From: a virus
Strand: one strand, 5' to 3'
Length of the DNA stretch: 45,947 nt
Virus record (IMG/VR): IMGVR_UViG_3300037486_000223
Span: 1 to 45,947 of that record
A model generated the notes under the pieces. It had not been told where the DNA came from. It ran no database searches and saw only the letters and a list, made by a program, of their open reading frames with translations. Below are positions 21,031-29,582 of the stretch, one piece after another; the stretch's first letter is position 1; every line of letters begins with the position of its first letter. The position numbers and the translations under genes are program-made.

Positions 21031-22043
21031 AACACTCCTGCCAACTGGTCTTCTATACCAGTATTTCGTTTGACGTTTACCGCAGCACACGACATATATG
21101 GATTTGTTAGAGAGTAGTCGTTTATTAGAATTCTTTTTGCGTGGAGCAATCCCATAACTAGAACATGGTACTTCACACCTTCCGAACTCAACTGGTCTTC
21201 CGTTATCTTTCTGTAAATTTCTGGTCTTGCTGTCACTAGCACAACTTGAGTCTTGCCAGTGTCTACAAGCGAATTGATGTACCTCACGTTCTCCAGTATT
21301 CCGGCTGTTTCGCCCCACTTTGGAGTTCCATACTCACCAGCGTTAAGCACCATCACCCCGTCTATGTCGATGAATAGTGTTCTGTATTTCGACCTGTATT
21401 TTTCCCAGACCTCTAGGTCTCCCCAATCAATGTAGCCTTCCACCATCTTAAATTTGAAGTCAATCCTACTCTTCATCATGTCTTTGATAACGTCAGAAAT
21501 GTAGAGCTTGCCTTGCGAGTAAAACAAGAATTGTAGAGCTGATAAAAACGAATACCCACCACAACAGAAGGTTGAACTTATAACCTTCTTTTCTACTATC
21601 TCGGTTATGTTTTCACCCTCATGCTTAACGTAGCTCTTACCCTCGTAGGCTATTCCACCGCCATCTAGGGAATAGGTGGAAACGTAGTTCCCCGGACATA
21701 CCTCAGTTTCAAAATAGTTGTCTGTATCCTTGACGTAGATTGGACCATCTATGTTGCAAACTTTTATCGCCTCGGCTACTGTTTCCACTTGCGACGACGT
21801 CTGGTGTTGCAGCACAACAATCTCAACATCTCTGTATTGAGACATAATGTTTTTCAGCTCTTGCTTGCTGAAGTCAGCACAGATCATTTTGTTTACCACT
21901 AGGTAAATCTTTTCGTAACCTCCACTCAGTCCAGTCAACGCTTTCTGTATCATCAATTTCCCAGATGGGTCTGTCAGAAGCCATTTCAATTTTCTTTTAG
22001 GAAACCTAGTGGACAGCCCACACGCTGGAACAATTATATTCAT
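21027..22043 (-). CDS. nucleotidyltransferase-HAD phosphatase fusion, 338 aa
   Basis: Residues 1-215 are a sugar-phosphate-type nucleotidyltransferase. The NTP loop is degenerate (MNIIVPACGLSTRFPKRKLK), the metal Asp lie in KDTDNYF (about 106-108), and WGDLEVW closes the domain. Residues 220-338 are a HAD phosphatase: D226-x-D228 (LFIDIDGV), Thr at about 271 (VTARPE), Lys at 303 and ND at about 308-309. It could make an NDP-activated headgroup and trim a phosphate. LicC-like choline or NDP-glycerol pathways use such pairs. It lies between the kinase and the radical SAM gene with 4-base overlaps. Confidence 0.82.
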   Translation of the reverse strand: MNIIVPACGLSTRFPKRKLKWLLTDPSGKLMIQKALTGLSGGYEKIYLVVNKMICADFSKQELKNIMSQYRDVEIVVLQHQTSSQVETVAEAIKVCNIDGPIYVKDTDNYFETEVCPGNYVSTYSLDGGGIAYEGKSYVKHEGENITEIVEKKVISSTFCCGGYSFLSALQFLFYSQGKLYISDVIKDMMKSRIDFKFKMVEGYIDWGDLEVWEKYRSKYRTLFIDIDGVMVLNAGEYGTPKWGETAGILENVRYINSLVDTGKTQVVLVTARPEIYRKITEDQLSSEGVKYHVLVMGLLHAKRILINDYSLTNPYMSCAAVNVKRNTGIEDQLAGVL

Positions 22044-22819
22044 AGTAGACCCCTCATAAAGTAACGTAGCTCATCAACAACCTTTGGATCTTTCGCATAC
22101 GGAATTATTCTTGCAAGATTTATGTATTGTAGCAGTCTAGAATACCCAAACCATTCTTCTTTGTCTATGGCACCTAAAATCACGTTCCGCATCACACCCA
22201 TTGCCCGATAAAACTCGATGTGAGTTGGAGAGTTGGAATAGCGTGTACTCCAGAAGTAATCCACGTCTTGGAACAGTTTTATATAGTCCATAACTGGACT
22301 CTCAATGTAAGAGTCAAGATGGTCTATCAGGTAAACTCCACCGCCATCCGCAAAGATCATATTAGAAAACGTCAGGTCTCCGTGACAGTATCCGCTAGGT
22401 AGTCTGATTGAAAATTTTCCAAGCCGCTTCAGCCTCTCAACTCCATCCATATCACCAATGGCAAACAGCTTCATCGACAACACTTCGTTTGTTACTATTG
22501 TATTTTTGGAACTCTTATTCCCCTCGATGAACTGCACTAGATTGTAGGCGAAGTTTAGAGCTGCATCTGGACGGCTAATCAGCCTGTCTATTGCCAGCTC
22601 TCCTCCAATGTATTCCATCTCAAGCTGCATCAAACCATCGTCGTTCATTTTCAGACCAGAGCGTGGAGTTCTAAACAGGGTTTTCGTCTGTCTAATTATC
22701 TTCTCATACGAGTTTGCAATCCTAATATTGTAGTCTTCGCTAGAGGAGGTCTTAACGACCAGATTTCCCCTACGCTCTAGCTTGCAACCAGAATGTCCAA
22801 TCAGTTTCATGTCACCCAT
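22040..22819 (-). CDS. APH/choline-kinase-like phosphotransferase, 259 aa
   Basis: The catalytic loop is YCHGDLTFSNM with Asp 148 and Asn 153, and the metal Asp follows in LIDHLDS at about 166. This is the aminoglycoside-phosphotransferase/choline-kinase fold. The N-lobe Lys region is LVVKTSSSEDYN. It should phosphorylate a small alcohol or sugar. Start MGDMKLIGHS at 22819 shares one base with the upstream stop (TGATG). Next to a nucleotidyltransferase-HAD fusion it probably supplies the phosphorylated precursor, as LicA does for LicC. Confidence 0.8.
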   Translation of the reverse strand: MGDMKLIGHSGCKLERRGNLVVKTSSSEDYNIRIANSYEKIIRQTKTLFRTPRSGLKMNDDGLMQLEMEYIGGELAIDRLISRPDAALNFAYNLVQFIEGNKSSKNTIVTNEVLSMKLFAIGDMDGVERLKRLGKFSIRLPSGYCHGDLTFSNMIFADGGGVYLIDHLDSYIESPVMDYIKLFQDVDYFWSTRYSNSPTHIEFYRAMGVMRNVILGAIDKEEWFGYSRLLQYINLARIIPYAKDPKVVDELRYFMRGLL

Positions 22820-23637
22820 CAATACCCCAATTTCTCGTCTGTAATCTGCTGCACACTTGTCCACAAATTCATATCGCGTTTGACGTTGCTGACAAAAGAA
22901 AGCTCGGCATACATGCTTTCTTTTTTCGTATTGTGTTTTATGAAATGTGGATAGCGGCGAACTAGGTAGTCGCAGGACTCTTTTTCGTGTCTAACCCTAT
23001 TGTCCTTATCCATCCCACCTTCTGTTTTGTAGCTGTTCGTTCTAACGCCAATGTAATTGAACCTAACGACAGCACCGAACTTTAGGAAGTATAGGATAGA
23101 ACGCTCGTAGTCTGATTTTCCAATCTGGGTAACAAGAAGAGCTGGATCTGAGTCTGCTATGAATCCATAGGCGTGTGCAACAATGAGCTTCAGGTTTACC
23201 GACACATCCATCTTCATATAGAAGCCATTGTCGTGTGGAATAATACCGAAAATCTTAGTCTTTGCCTTCTCACAGAACTCAAATCCACGCTCAACAAAAT
23301 CTAGGTTCGCTAGGTGCTTTGGTTTGTTGTCGGTGCGTGTTATTTTCACCAGTTCTTTAATGTCGTCCTCTAGTACAAACACCCTTTCGCCATCTTCAAA
23401 ATAGCTGTGGAGGTAGTTGAATTTTTCTGTGACATTTATCAGTGACTTTTCTGGGACAACAATGTTGTAGTCGGTACCAGCTAGGGCATCTTTATAGACT
23501 GCTCCCTCTTCCTCATTAGAGACAAAAATATACACGCTGCTTTCAGCAACATTGCACTCCTGTAGATAGGGGAGTGTGCGTTCTGTTATTATCGTGCTTC
23601 TCTTGTAGCTAGGTATCGCTATTTTGTAGCTGGTCAT
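22819..23637 (-). CDS. glycosyltransferase resembling TET-associated glycosyltransferase (TAGT)
   Basis: The N-terminus YKIAIPSYKRSTIITERTL begins a GT-A nucleotide-sugar fold. The acidic metal-binding triad is EDD at 90-92 (VFVLEDDIKEL). The order IPSY.R, IFVSNEEE, NIVVP, EDD matches what I remember of phage TAGT enzymes, which glycosylate hydroxymethylated bases in DNA. The C-terminal half is less conserved and Lys/Arg-rich. It follows the ParB-like genes by an ATGA overlap. DNA-base glycosylation is the first hypothesis; a glycan or surface substrate is the alternative. Confidence 0.72.
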   Translation of the reverse strand: MTSYKIAIPSYKRSTIITERTLPYLQECNVAESSVYIFVSNEEEGAVYKDALAGTDYNIVVPEKSLINVTEKFNYLHSYFEDGERVFVLEDDIKELVKITRTDNKPKHLANLDFVERGFEFCEKAKTKIFGIIPHDNGFYMKMDVSVNLKLIVAHAYGFIADSDPALLVTQIGKSDYERSILYFLKFGAVVRFNYIGVRTNSYKTEGGMDKDNRVRHEKESCDYLVRRYPHFIKHNTKKESMYAELSFVSNVKRDMNLWTSVQQITDEKLGY

Positions 23638-24275
23638 TTCATTTTACCCATGAAGTTTTTGTAGCTTATTCTCTTGATATTATTCTTCACACCCAATTGT
23701 TGCAGAATGTCGTTTACATTCTCACCATCATCAAACGTCAAGATAATGTAGTCAGTCTTATTCAGCACTTCACCTTCGATATCTACGTCTGGTAAATCCT
23801 CGTCTTCTACGTCGCCAAGCTCAATTTCCATCGAGTCGTTGCCAAACAGGTTTTTCACGTCATTTAAATCCACATCTGAAAACGAAAAACTAGACATAAC
23901 TTCGTCTAGATCAATCTCGGCTTCCTTCATGAATTCATACAATCCCTCAGAAGTGATTTTACCAAACTGAGAGGTCAAAGAAAGAATAATACGCTTGGCT
24001 TCAGCCTTGTCTTTTGCGTCCACAGTGTTGACGGGAATTGGGGGAATAGTATATCCCTCTTCTCGCATCTTACGCAACACAGTCACCCTTTGGTGTCCGT
24101 TCAAAATCTTGTTGTTCCAAACTGTGATTGCCTCGCAGAACCCTAGCTCTAAGATTTCTTTTTTCAGTTTCTTGTAGTTCTCGTCTGTAAGAACCTTCAA
24201 ATTGCCCTGAAAATTCTCAAGGTCCTTGATGTCCTTAACCACGCTCCCAGTACACTTTATCACTACTTCTTTCAT
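23634..24275 (-). CDS. ParB/sulfiredoxin-fold protein 2, 213 aa
   Basis: Residues 25-95 carry the ParB-type catalytic/nucleotide box with ILNGHQRV at 58-64, preceded by LKKEILELGFCEAITVW. In ParB-like families this motif binds nucleotide (CTP or ATP) and in some phages the fold acts in base modification. The rest is acidic (DVEDEDLPDVDIEGE) and ends in a small domain. It is a paralogue of the gene at 24284, though divergent. GAGG precedes the ATG. Confidence 0.78.
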   Translation of the reverse strand: MKEVVIKCTGSVVKDIKDLENFQGNLKVLTDENYKKLKKEILELGFCEAITVWNNKILNGHQRVTVLRKMREEGYTIPPIPVNTVDAKDKAEAKRIILSLTSQFGKITSEGLYEFMKEAEIDLDEVMSSFSFSDVDLNDVKNLFGNDSMEIELGDVEDEDLPDVDIEGEVLNKTDYIILTFDDGENVNDILQQLGVKNNIKRISYKNFMGKMK

Positions 24276-24283
24276 AATTTACC

Positions 24284-25015
24284 TCAACAATATTCCATTA
24301 ATTCTTCTACGTCCATATCCTTGACCACGTTGAGCATCAGTCTAACGGCAGCCCATTGATTTTTAATTCCAACCTTCTTACAAACGCTGTCCACAGTGTC
24401 ATAAAACAGAACAGAATCAATCTTTGGTACATTGGTCATAATGATATCCGTAGTCGTGCTTTCCATTATGTTCAACTCAGCCTCATCGCTCATATCTATG
24501 TCTAGGCTGTCGTCTCTTGTTGTCTTTATTTTTGTTTCTATTTTCTTTAGAATTCTCGGATCAAGAACATCAGCTAGGTCAAACCCCTCTATGTTCTCAA
24601 ACTCCTCAACCAGCTTCTCTAGGTCGTATTGCCCCTCATGCTCGTTCTCCGACAGCTCTATAAACTTTGCCGTTCTTTCATCTATGTCGTAAACAGCAAC
24701 GTTCACATGGTCTATCTTGTAGCCTTCGTCCTCTACTAAAGAACGCATCACGGATAGCCTTTGGTTTCCCGACAGCACTACATTTCCGTTCCTCCAAACC
24801 TTGAGCGGCTCATACACGTTTTCCAGTATCTTTTTCTTTAGCCTAGCGAATCCTTTTTTCGTTAGCTTTCGCACGTTGGCCTGATTGTACGACAGCTCGT
24901 ACAATCCCATTTGCTTGTACTCTGGAGCAAGATATTTCAGAGTATTCTGGCCACTCTGTTTCGTCTCTTCCTCTGTAGACTTTGCGTCCATTCCCATCAC
25001 TATTTTTCTAGCCAT
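24284..25015 (-). CDS. ParB/sulfiredoxin-fold protein 1, 243 aa
   Basis: The ParB box is VLSGNQRLSVMRS at 80-92, with His of the usual GHxR replaced by Asn (GNQR). The segment before it is LKKKILENVYEPLKVWRNG, matching the neighbouring paralogue. The C-terminal half is acidic and helical. Tandem ParB paralogues at the top of the modification-like cluster may select or modify target sites. Good ribosome site (GGTGGGA). Confidence 0.75.
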   Translation of the reverse strand: MARKIVMGMDAKSTEEETKQSGQNTLKYLAPEYKQMGLYELSYNQANVRKLTKKGFARLKKKILENVYEPLKVWRNGNVVLSGNQRLSVMRSLVEDEGYKIDHVNVAVYDIDERTAKFIELSENEHEGQYDLEKLVEEFENIEGFDLADVLDPRILKKIETKIKTTRDDSLDIDMSDEAELNIMESTTTDIIMTNVPKIDSVLFYDTVDSVCKKVGIKNQWAAVRLMLNVVKDMDVEELMEYC

Positions 25016-25026
25016 ATTATTCCCAC

Positions 25027-25233
25027 CTATGAATTTGCATCACTCTTTAGTTTCTGCTTTACTCCGGTCACTTTCTTTTCGTACATCTCTTTACTCATAA
25101 AGGAAAATGAAACCCTACGCTCGTCTCGCACAACTGCTAGTTCCAATGGCAATGGAGACCTTTTAATTGTCTTCAGTTCTTTGTTGTCTAAAACAAATAA
25201 CAGCTTCCCTTCACCAACTTCATATAGTTTCAT
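25027..25233 (-). CDS. hypothetical protein, 68 aa
   Basis: Start MKLYEVGEGKLLF at 25233, with GAGGAA at 7 bases in the upstream gene's end. A small basic beta-rich protein (LLFVLDNKELKTIKRS) with a Lys-rich tail. No family recognised. Confidence 0.55.
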   Translation of the reverse strand: MKLYEVGEGKLLFVLDNKELKTIKRSPLPLELAVVRDERRVSFSFMSKEMYEKKVTGVKQKLKSDANS

Positions 25234-25405
25234 TTTCGTATTCCTCTTCCTCAATCTTGGTCCTAACCAGCCCTCTTAGCCTATTTATAGACCTAAATGT
25301 GATCTGGATATCTTGCTGAGATTTTGCTGCTACTTTGTGGATAGAGTACCAGTCGCTTATGAAATCAACAACAACAAGATAGAATAGTAACTTAATTTTC
25401 TGCAT
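25220..25405 (-). CDS. hypothetical protein, 61 aa
   Basis: ATG at 25405 with GGAAACAA upstream, overlapping the RuvC-like gene's end by 14 bases. It begins with a hydrophobic stretch (MQKIKLLFYLVVVDF) and ends strongly acidic (EEEEYENETI). No family recognised. Confidence 0.5.
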   Translation of the reverse strand: MQKIKLLFYLVVVDFISDWYSIHKVAAKSQQDIQITFRSINRLRGLVRTKIEEEEYENETI

Positions 25406-25973
25406 GATTTGTTTCCTTACAATATCCGTAGTGTGCTATCAACGCTGCATCAACTAATCCATCATGTTCTTTTCTGCACCTAGGCAATACCAGTGACAAC
25501 CTAGGGAATAACCTGTTTACCGCTAATCTGGATCTATCCTTTGGCTTTATATCCCCCGATATGCCAGCACACTGAACCTTCGTCCATGTGCTCGGTGTTA
25601 CCAACTCATATGAAATTCCAGCGTGTGCTATCATTCCAAGCAACACCCCATACGAAACACCAAAATTAAAAGCAGAAGCAATACCCTCGTCCGGACGAGA
25701 ACTAACGTGCTCCAAATATATTTTATCTATGTTGTAAACATCTCCAGCAAATTGGTCTATCAAAAGACTGAGCATGGATAAGTCAACCCGTCTAACCTTT
25801 GCGTCGTATGTCTTTGTTTTCTTACCATCCGGATTCGGCTCGTTTGCCTTTATTTTCCGTGTTTTTTTCTGAGTCACTTCAATTACTGGCATCACCCAAT
25901 ACTCGGTAATCTTTCCGTCAGCACAGATAACAAGTCCACCGTCGAGTCCTGGATCTATCCCCAACACATTCAT
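25392..25973 (-). CDS. RuvC-like Holliday junction resolvase
   Basis: An RNase H-fold endonuclease of 193 aa (ATG at 25973; GTG at 25976 possible). It has LGIDPGLDGGLV with catalytic Asp 7, LEHVSSRP with catalytic Glu, and a C-terminal EHDGLVDAALIA supplying the last acidic residues. It should cut four-way junctions made by RecA-type recombination, taking the role T4 gives to gp49. It directly follows the SbcC gene. Length fits phage RuvC. Confidence 0.85.
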   Translation of the reverse strand: MNVLGIDPGLDGGLVICADGKITEYWVMPVIEVTQKKTRKIKANEPNPDGKKTKTYDAKVRRVDLSMLSLLIDQFAGDVYNIDKIYLEHVSSRPDEGIASAFNFGVSYGVLLGMIAHAGISYELVTPSTWTKVQCAGISGDIKPKDRSRLAVNRLFPRLSLVLPRCRKEHDGLVDAALIAHYGYCKETNHAEN

Positions 25974-28228
25974 CACATCACCTCAACCTTGCTGCCATCT
26001 GTTGTTTTTGTTATCTGTATTCGCCTATCTAACAGCTTCTTGGCATCGGGACTCTGCGTTATGTAGAAGATCTTTCTAAACCCATACTGCTCCATTATTG
26101 TCTGTAAAATCTCAATCAGCTTATCTATGCCACTCTTATCTAGTGCTGCTCCAACCTCGTCTAAAAACAGTGTTTCTATTTTCATGTTTGATCTGGTTGA
26201 AATAAAGCACACCCACGCTAGGTGGATTGCCACGTCGGCTCTTGCACGTTCCCCTCCGCTGGTCTGTTGGTACTTCAACCAGCGTCCATCTATACACACC
26301 CATGGATCAAAGGCATTTACCTCGGCTTGTTCCCCATCTACCTTTGCCTTAAGGCTCTTGGTCATCCTAAATTCCATATCCAATCTACCGCCAGAAAGTT
26401 GTGAAATAAATTCACGAACATAGTCTTGGATCTCTGGTATAGATTGAGAAATCAGGATGTGTGGGATGTCCTTATTTACGACATACATTGCACCCTTTAT
26501 GAGTTCTTTCTTGTCTTGTAGAGCCGCAAATTCTTTTTCTAATTTCCTGTATTTATCTATGCTACGCTTGGCTTCGCTCATGTCTATTAAGCACTTCTGC
26601 TCTTCACTAGAAATCTGTTCTATATGGGTGCTTAGGTCCATCAGCCCACACTCACAAGCATCTATTTTCTTTTGTATCTCTACAATTCTGCTTTTACACT
26701 CGTACAGTTTGCTCTCATCTATCTCGCTAAGTTCTTTCTCAATTCTCTCAAACTCCGAGCGATACCCCTGCAATTTCACATCTAACTCGTCTTTTGTTTT
26801 TGTCGAGTATTCAAGCCTTTTCTGTGCTGCTTTCTTATCTACCATTCTCCTAACATACGTCTCACGCAACACTTCTACCTGTGATTTTTTTTCCAAACAC
26901 TCAGAAATCTTGTTGCGTTTTTCTGCTAATGAATCTAATTTCGCCTTCGCACGTTCGTTAGCAAGCTTCTGTTTTTTCCATTCTAGCCGATATCTCGCCT
27001 TGATTTCTTCCTTCTTATCCTCAGTAATAGCCTCACAATCAAGACCTAACGGACAAACTGCATCGTTTAGCTTTGTAGTGTCGTCTCTGATAATTTTCAT
27101 CTGTGCCGACGCTACTAGCTCCTCATGCTTTGCTTTGTCATACTCTTCGTCAATGCTATCCAATGTTTCGTCTGTTGCTTCGTAGGTGCTTATTTCATCC
27201 TTAAGTTTCTTTGCGTCGACCTGTATTTTTGATAGCTCCAACGTGACCGCAGATAGCTCTTTGTTGGTTTGCACTAGCACCCTATCAACTTCTTTCGACT
27301 GTATCTCACACCTAGGGATTTCGCCCTCCAGGAACGCCAATTGCTTCACCTTCTCCTCTTCTTTTTTGGTCTCAGCAATTAGTTCTTCTAGCTTGTTCTG
27401 TTCTTTGATATCTAGCTTGGTTAGAGCCTTGAGATCCTTCTGTAGTTTTTCCTGTTCAACCTTTGCTTCCTTGTGGTCCTTGGCTATCCCCTTAAGAACC
27501 TCCTCCGTGTCTAGTATTCTCTGCTCTAGTTCAGTTGGGTTTCCAATGTCGTCAAGAATTGCTGCCTTGGATTTTTCTAACGCAATGGTTTGTGCTAGGT
27601 CGTCTTTCATCAAGAGATGGTAGTCAGCCCATCTGGATATACCAATGGCCGACTTGAATATGTTGTCTTTTTCTGTTAGCGAACCTCTAGCAAAGGTGTC
27701 TATATTCGCCTGTTCAAAGTAAGCACTATTCGTAAATAGCTCGTCGTCGAATCCAAACAAATCCCGTATCTTATCTTGTGTCCGCACAATCCCGCTTTCG
27801 CGTTTTTCTGTGCGTTTATTTACTCCAGCCTTAAGTGTTCCACACACCCACTCTCGCCTGTCCGGAGACGAATACAGCTCCACTGTCTGTGCTCCGTTTT
27901 TCCTTATGCTCCTGTTCACCCTGTAGTACGAACCACCGTGAACGCACTCTATCTCAACTTCACACCCATCCGAGACCTCGTCATTTTCATTCTTATAGAT
28001 CACATCCTCGTTGAGTAGGTCTTTGCTGAATTCACCTCTAGACGAACCAAACAGAGCAAATCTAACTGCACTCATAAAGGCAGTTTTTCCACTTCCGTTT
28101 CCGTCCGACTCATCTACAGTCTCATCATTCCTGCCTATGACAAGAAATATCCCATCTTCTTCTGTAAGCTCTACCTTGGCATTTTTAAAACTCAGGTAAT
28201 TCTTTAGACTTATGCTTAATACATTCAT
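25973..28228 (-). CDS. 46: SbcC/Rad50-type ATPase (T4 gp46-like)
   Basis: The 751-aa SMC-like ATPase has Walker A GNGSGKTA at 43-50, long coiled-coil arms, and a hook-like turn with CPLGLDC in the middle. The C-terminal ABC signature (SGGERARAD) and Walker B (LFLDEVGAALD) complete the ATP site. It partners the SbcD-like nuclease to resect DNA ends and feed recombination-dependent replication. The hook is C-x5-C rather than the usual CxxC, which may alter zinc bridging. Gene order SbcD then SbcC is as in gp47/gp46. Confidence 0.93.
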   Translation of the reverse strand: MNVLSISLKNYLSFKNAKVELTEEDGIFLVIGRNDETVDESDGNGSGKTAFMSAVRFALFGSSRGEFSKDLLNEDVIYKNENDEVSDGCEVEIECVHGGSYYRVNRSIRKNGAQTVELYSSPDRREWVCGTLKAGVNKRTEKRESGIVRTQDKIRDLFGFDDELFTNSAYFEQANIDTFARGSLTEKDNIFKSAIGISRWADYHLLMKDDLAQTIALEKSKAAILDDIGNPTELEQRILDTEEVLKGIAKDHKEAKVEQEKLQKDLKALTKLDIKEQNKLEELIAETKKEEEKVKQLAFLEGEIPRCEIQSKEVDRVLVQTNKELSAVTLELSKIQVDAKKLKDEISTYEATDETLDSIDEEYDKAKHEELVASAQMKIIRDDTTKLNDAVCPLGLDCEAITEDKKEEIKARYRLEWKKQKLANERAKAKLDSLAEKRNKISECLEKKSQVEVLRETYVRRMVDKKAAQKRLEYSTKTKDELDVKLQGYRSEFERIEKELSEIDESKLYECKSRIVEIQKKIDACECGLMDLSTHIEQISSEEQKCLIDMSEAKRSIDKYRKLEKEFAALQDKKELIKGAMYVVNKDIPHILISQSIPEIQDYVREFISQLSGGRLDMEFRMTKSLKAKVDGEQAEVNAFDPWVCIDGRWLKYQQTSGGERARADVAIHLAWVCFISTRSNMKIETLFLDEVGAALDKSGIDKLIEILQTIMEQYGFRKIFYITQSPDAKKLLDRRIQITKTTDGSKVEVM

Positions 28229-28240
28229 TCAATATCATCC

Positions 28241-29389
28241 TTAAGAAACAAATACTTCATCCCATTGTGCTATTTTTTCCATAATATATAGCTTGGTTTT
28301 CTCGCTCTTTCCGTCTTCATCTTTTGCGTAGTACCGTTCAACTATGTCTTTGTCTGTTGTTGCTTTTTCTATATCTAGTTTGGTTGTAACTTCTGCCTTC
28401 TCAACCTTCCAATCTATAGGTGCGTAGTGGAACGAGTTGGCTTCACGCAACACGCTGTAGAGCATTTTCGGGTTGAACCGCTTGCGTACATGGATACGAA
28501 CCTTCACAATGGCTTCGACAATACCGCCAACGTCCACAATGGACTTTAGTAGCACACGCACCACTTCGTCGCAGTCGAGGTCCCTAGCGTAGATTTCTAG
28601 CTGCACGAACCTACGTTCTGGCAGCTCTATCTTCTCAATAGAAGCCTCATTATTTAGAAACGAAACAACGTTCACATGCTTTGTTTTCTCTTCCCCAAAA
28701 TCCTTTACAAACATCGAACCAGTGTAGCCGCCAACAAAGCTGGAAAACATTTCGTACTTGTGGATATGGCCTAGAGCAACATAGTCGAATCTACCAAGTA
28801 CATCTTGATCCAGTGTTGGCTCGTCCACATACAGTCCACCGAACGTTGTATCAAGCGAGTAGTGGGTGACCAGTATGTTTTTCTTCTGTGGGTGTAGCTT
28901 TATTTTAGAAATGTAGGTGTTCAACCACGTTGTCAGTTCCGTGTTGTTTTTGAGTCCAACCTGATGTGGAAACATATACGGAACACAATGGAACACCACG
29001 TCGTGGAACTCGAACTTATCCGGCTTGAGGTCGGCAACGTAGGTGTCTACCAGACCTAGAGCTTTGATGAATGATATGGAAGTTGAGGTAGACTTAGAGC
29101 TGTCTACGTCGTGGTTTCCAGCCACAATAATCACAATTATCCCTAGACTTACTAGGTCTGCAACGTGAGTGCTAAATCTCTCTATTAAAAATGATTCTGG
29201 ATTTCTCTCTTCGTTGATATCGCCTGCAATTACGAAATATTTGCAGTTTTTTTCCTTTGCCTTTTTGATAGCAAATCTAAAATTTTCATTTATATCTTCA
29301 AATCTTCGGTTCAATCCTGTCTCTGGGTTTACCCCACCATACGGTAGATTTTTCAACCCGCAATCTGCCAAGTGCAGAAACTTCACCAT
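28241..29389 (-). CDS. 47: SbcD/Mre11-type nuclease (T4 gp47-like)
   Basis: The start MVKFLHLADCG at 29389 follows GGGGGA. Metallophosphoesterase motifs are FVIAGDINEERN, VAGNHDVD, VTHYSLD and GHIHKYE, all in order. Motif I is HLADCGLKN where the usual form is D-x-H; the His metal ligand is replaced by Gly. Other ligands remain. It pairs with the SbcC-like ATPase (next gene) to process DNA ends. The motif-I change might weaken one metal site. The gene start is overlapped by a zinc-ribbon frame (29298-29516). Confidence 0.9.
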   Translation of the reverse strand: MVKFLHLADCGLKNLPYGGVNPETGLNRRFEDINENFRFAIKKAKEKNCKYFVIAGDINEERNPESFLIERFSTHVADLVSLGIIVIIVAGNHDVDSSKSTSTSISFIKALGLVDTYVADLKPDKFEFHDVVFHCVPYMFPHQVGLKNNTELTTWLNTYISKIKLHPQKKNILVTHYSLDTTFGGLYVDEPTLDQDVLGRFDYVALGHIHKYEMFSSFVGGYTGSMFVKDFGEEKTKHVNVVSFLNNEASIEKIELPERRFVQLEIYARDLDCDEVVRVLLKSIVDVGGIVEAIVKVRIHVRKRFNPKMLYSVLREANSFHYAPIDWKVEKAEVTTKLDIEKATTDKDIVERYYAKDEDGKSEKTKLYIMEKIAQWDEVFVS

Positions 29390-29516
29390 CCAATCCCCCA
29401 ATCTCATTCCATTTGCACCCACATCTCAGACAGCAATACTCAAATCTGTTATCTTCCCAATAGCTGCCACCATCTTGACTAGGTACTATCTCGTCACATT
29501 TCGGACAATCTTCCAT
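29298..29516 (-). CDS. zinc-ribbon-like protein overlapping the SbcD start, 72 aa
   Basis: A frame starting MEDCPKCDEIV has C-x2-C pairs CPKC and CLRC plus WNEIGG, a compact zinc ribbon of about 40 residues. It lies just after RecA. Its last 92 bases overlap the start of the SbcD gene in another frame, and that part has no clear fold. It may be a real overlapping gene; an alternative is that only the first half matters. Confidence 0.45.
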   Translation of the reverse strand: MEDCPKCDEIVPSQDGGSYWEDNRFEYCCLRCGCKWNEIGGLDGEVSALGRLRVEKSTVWWGKPRDRIEPKI

Positions 29517-29582
29517 CACATCCAACTCTATAAATGGGCAGTTTTTAGACTTACCCAAGGTCCTATCTAGACTACGAAGGAC

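Noticed and set aside
21031-21318. 96-residue N-terminal extension of the radical SAM gene
   Set aside because: It overlaps the nucleotidyltransferase-HAD gene in another frame; AGGAG and ATGA mark the real start at 21030.
26457-27623. Long plus-strand frames opposite the SbcC coiled coil
   Set aside because: Shadows of the coiled-coil coding sequence (Ser/Phe/Leu-rich translation); no ribosome sites and the minus-strand gene is certain.
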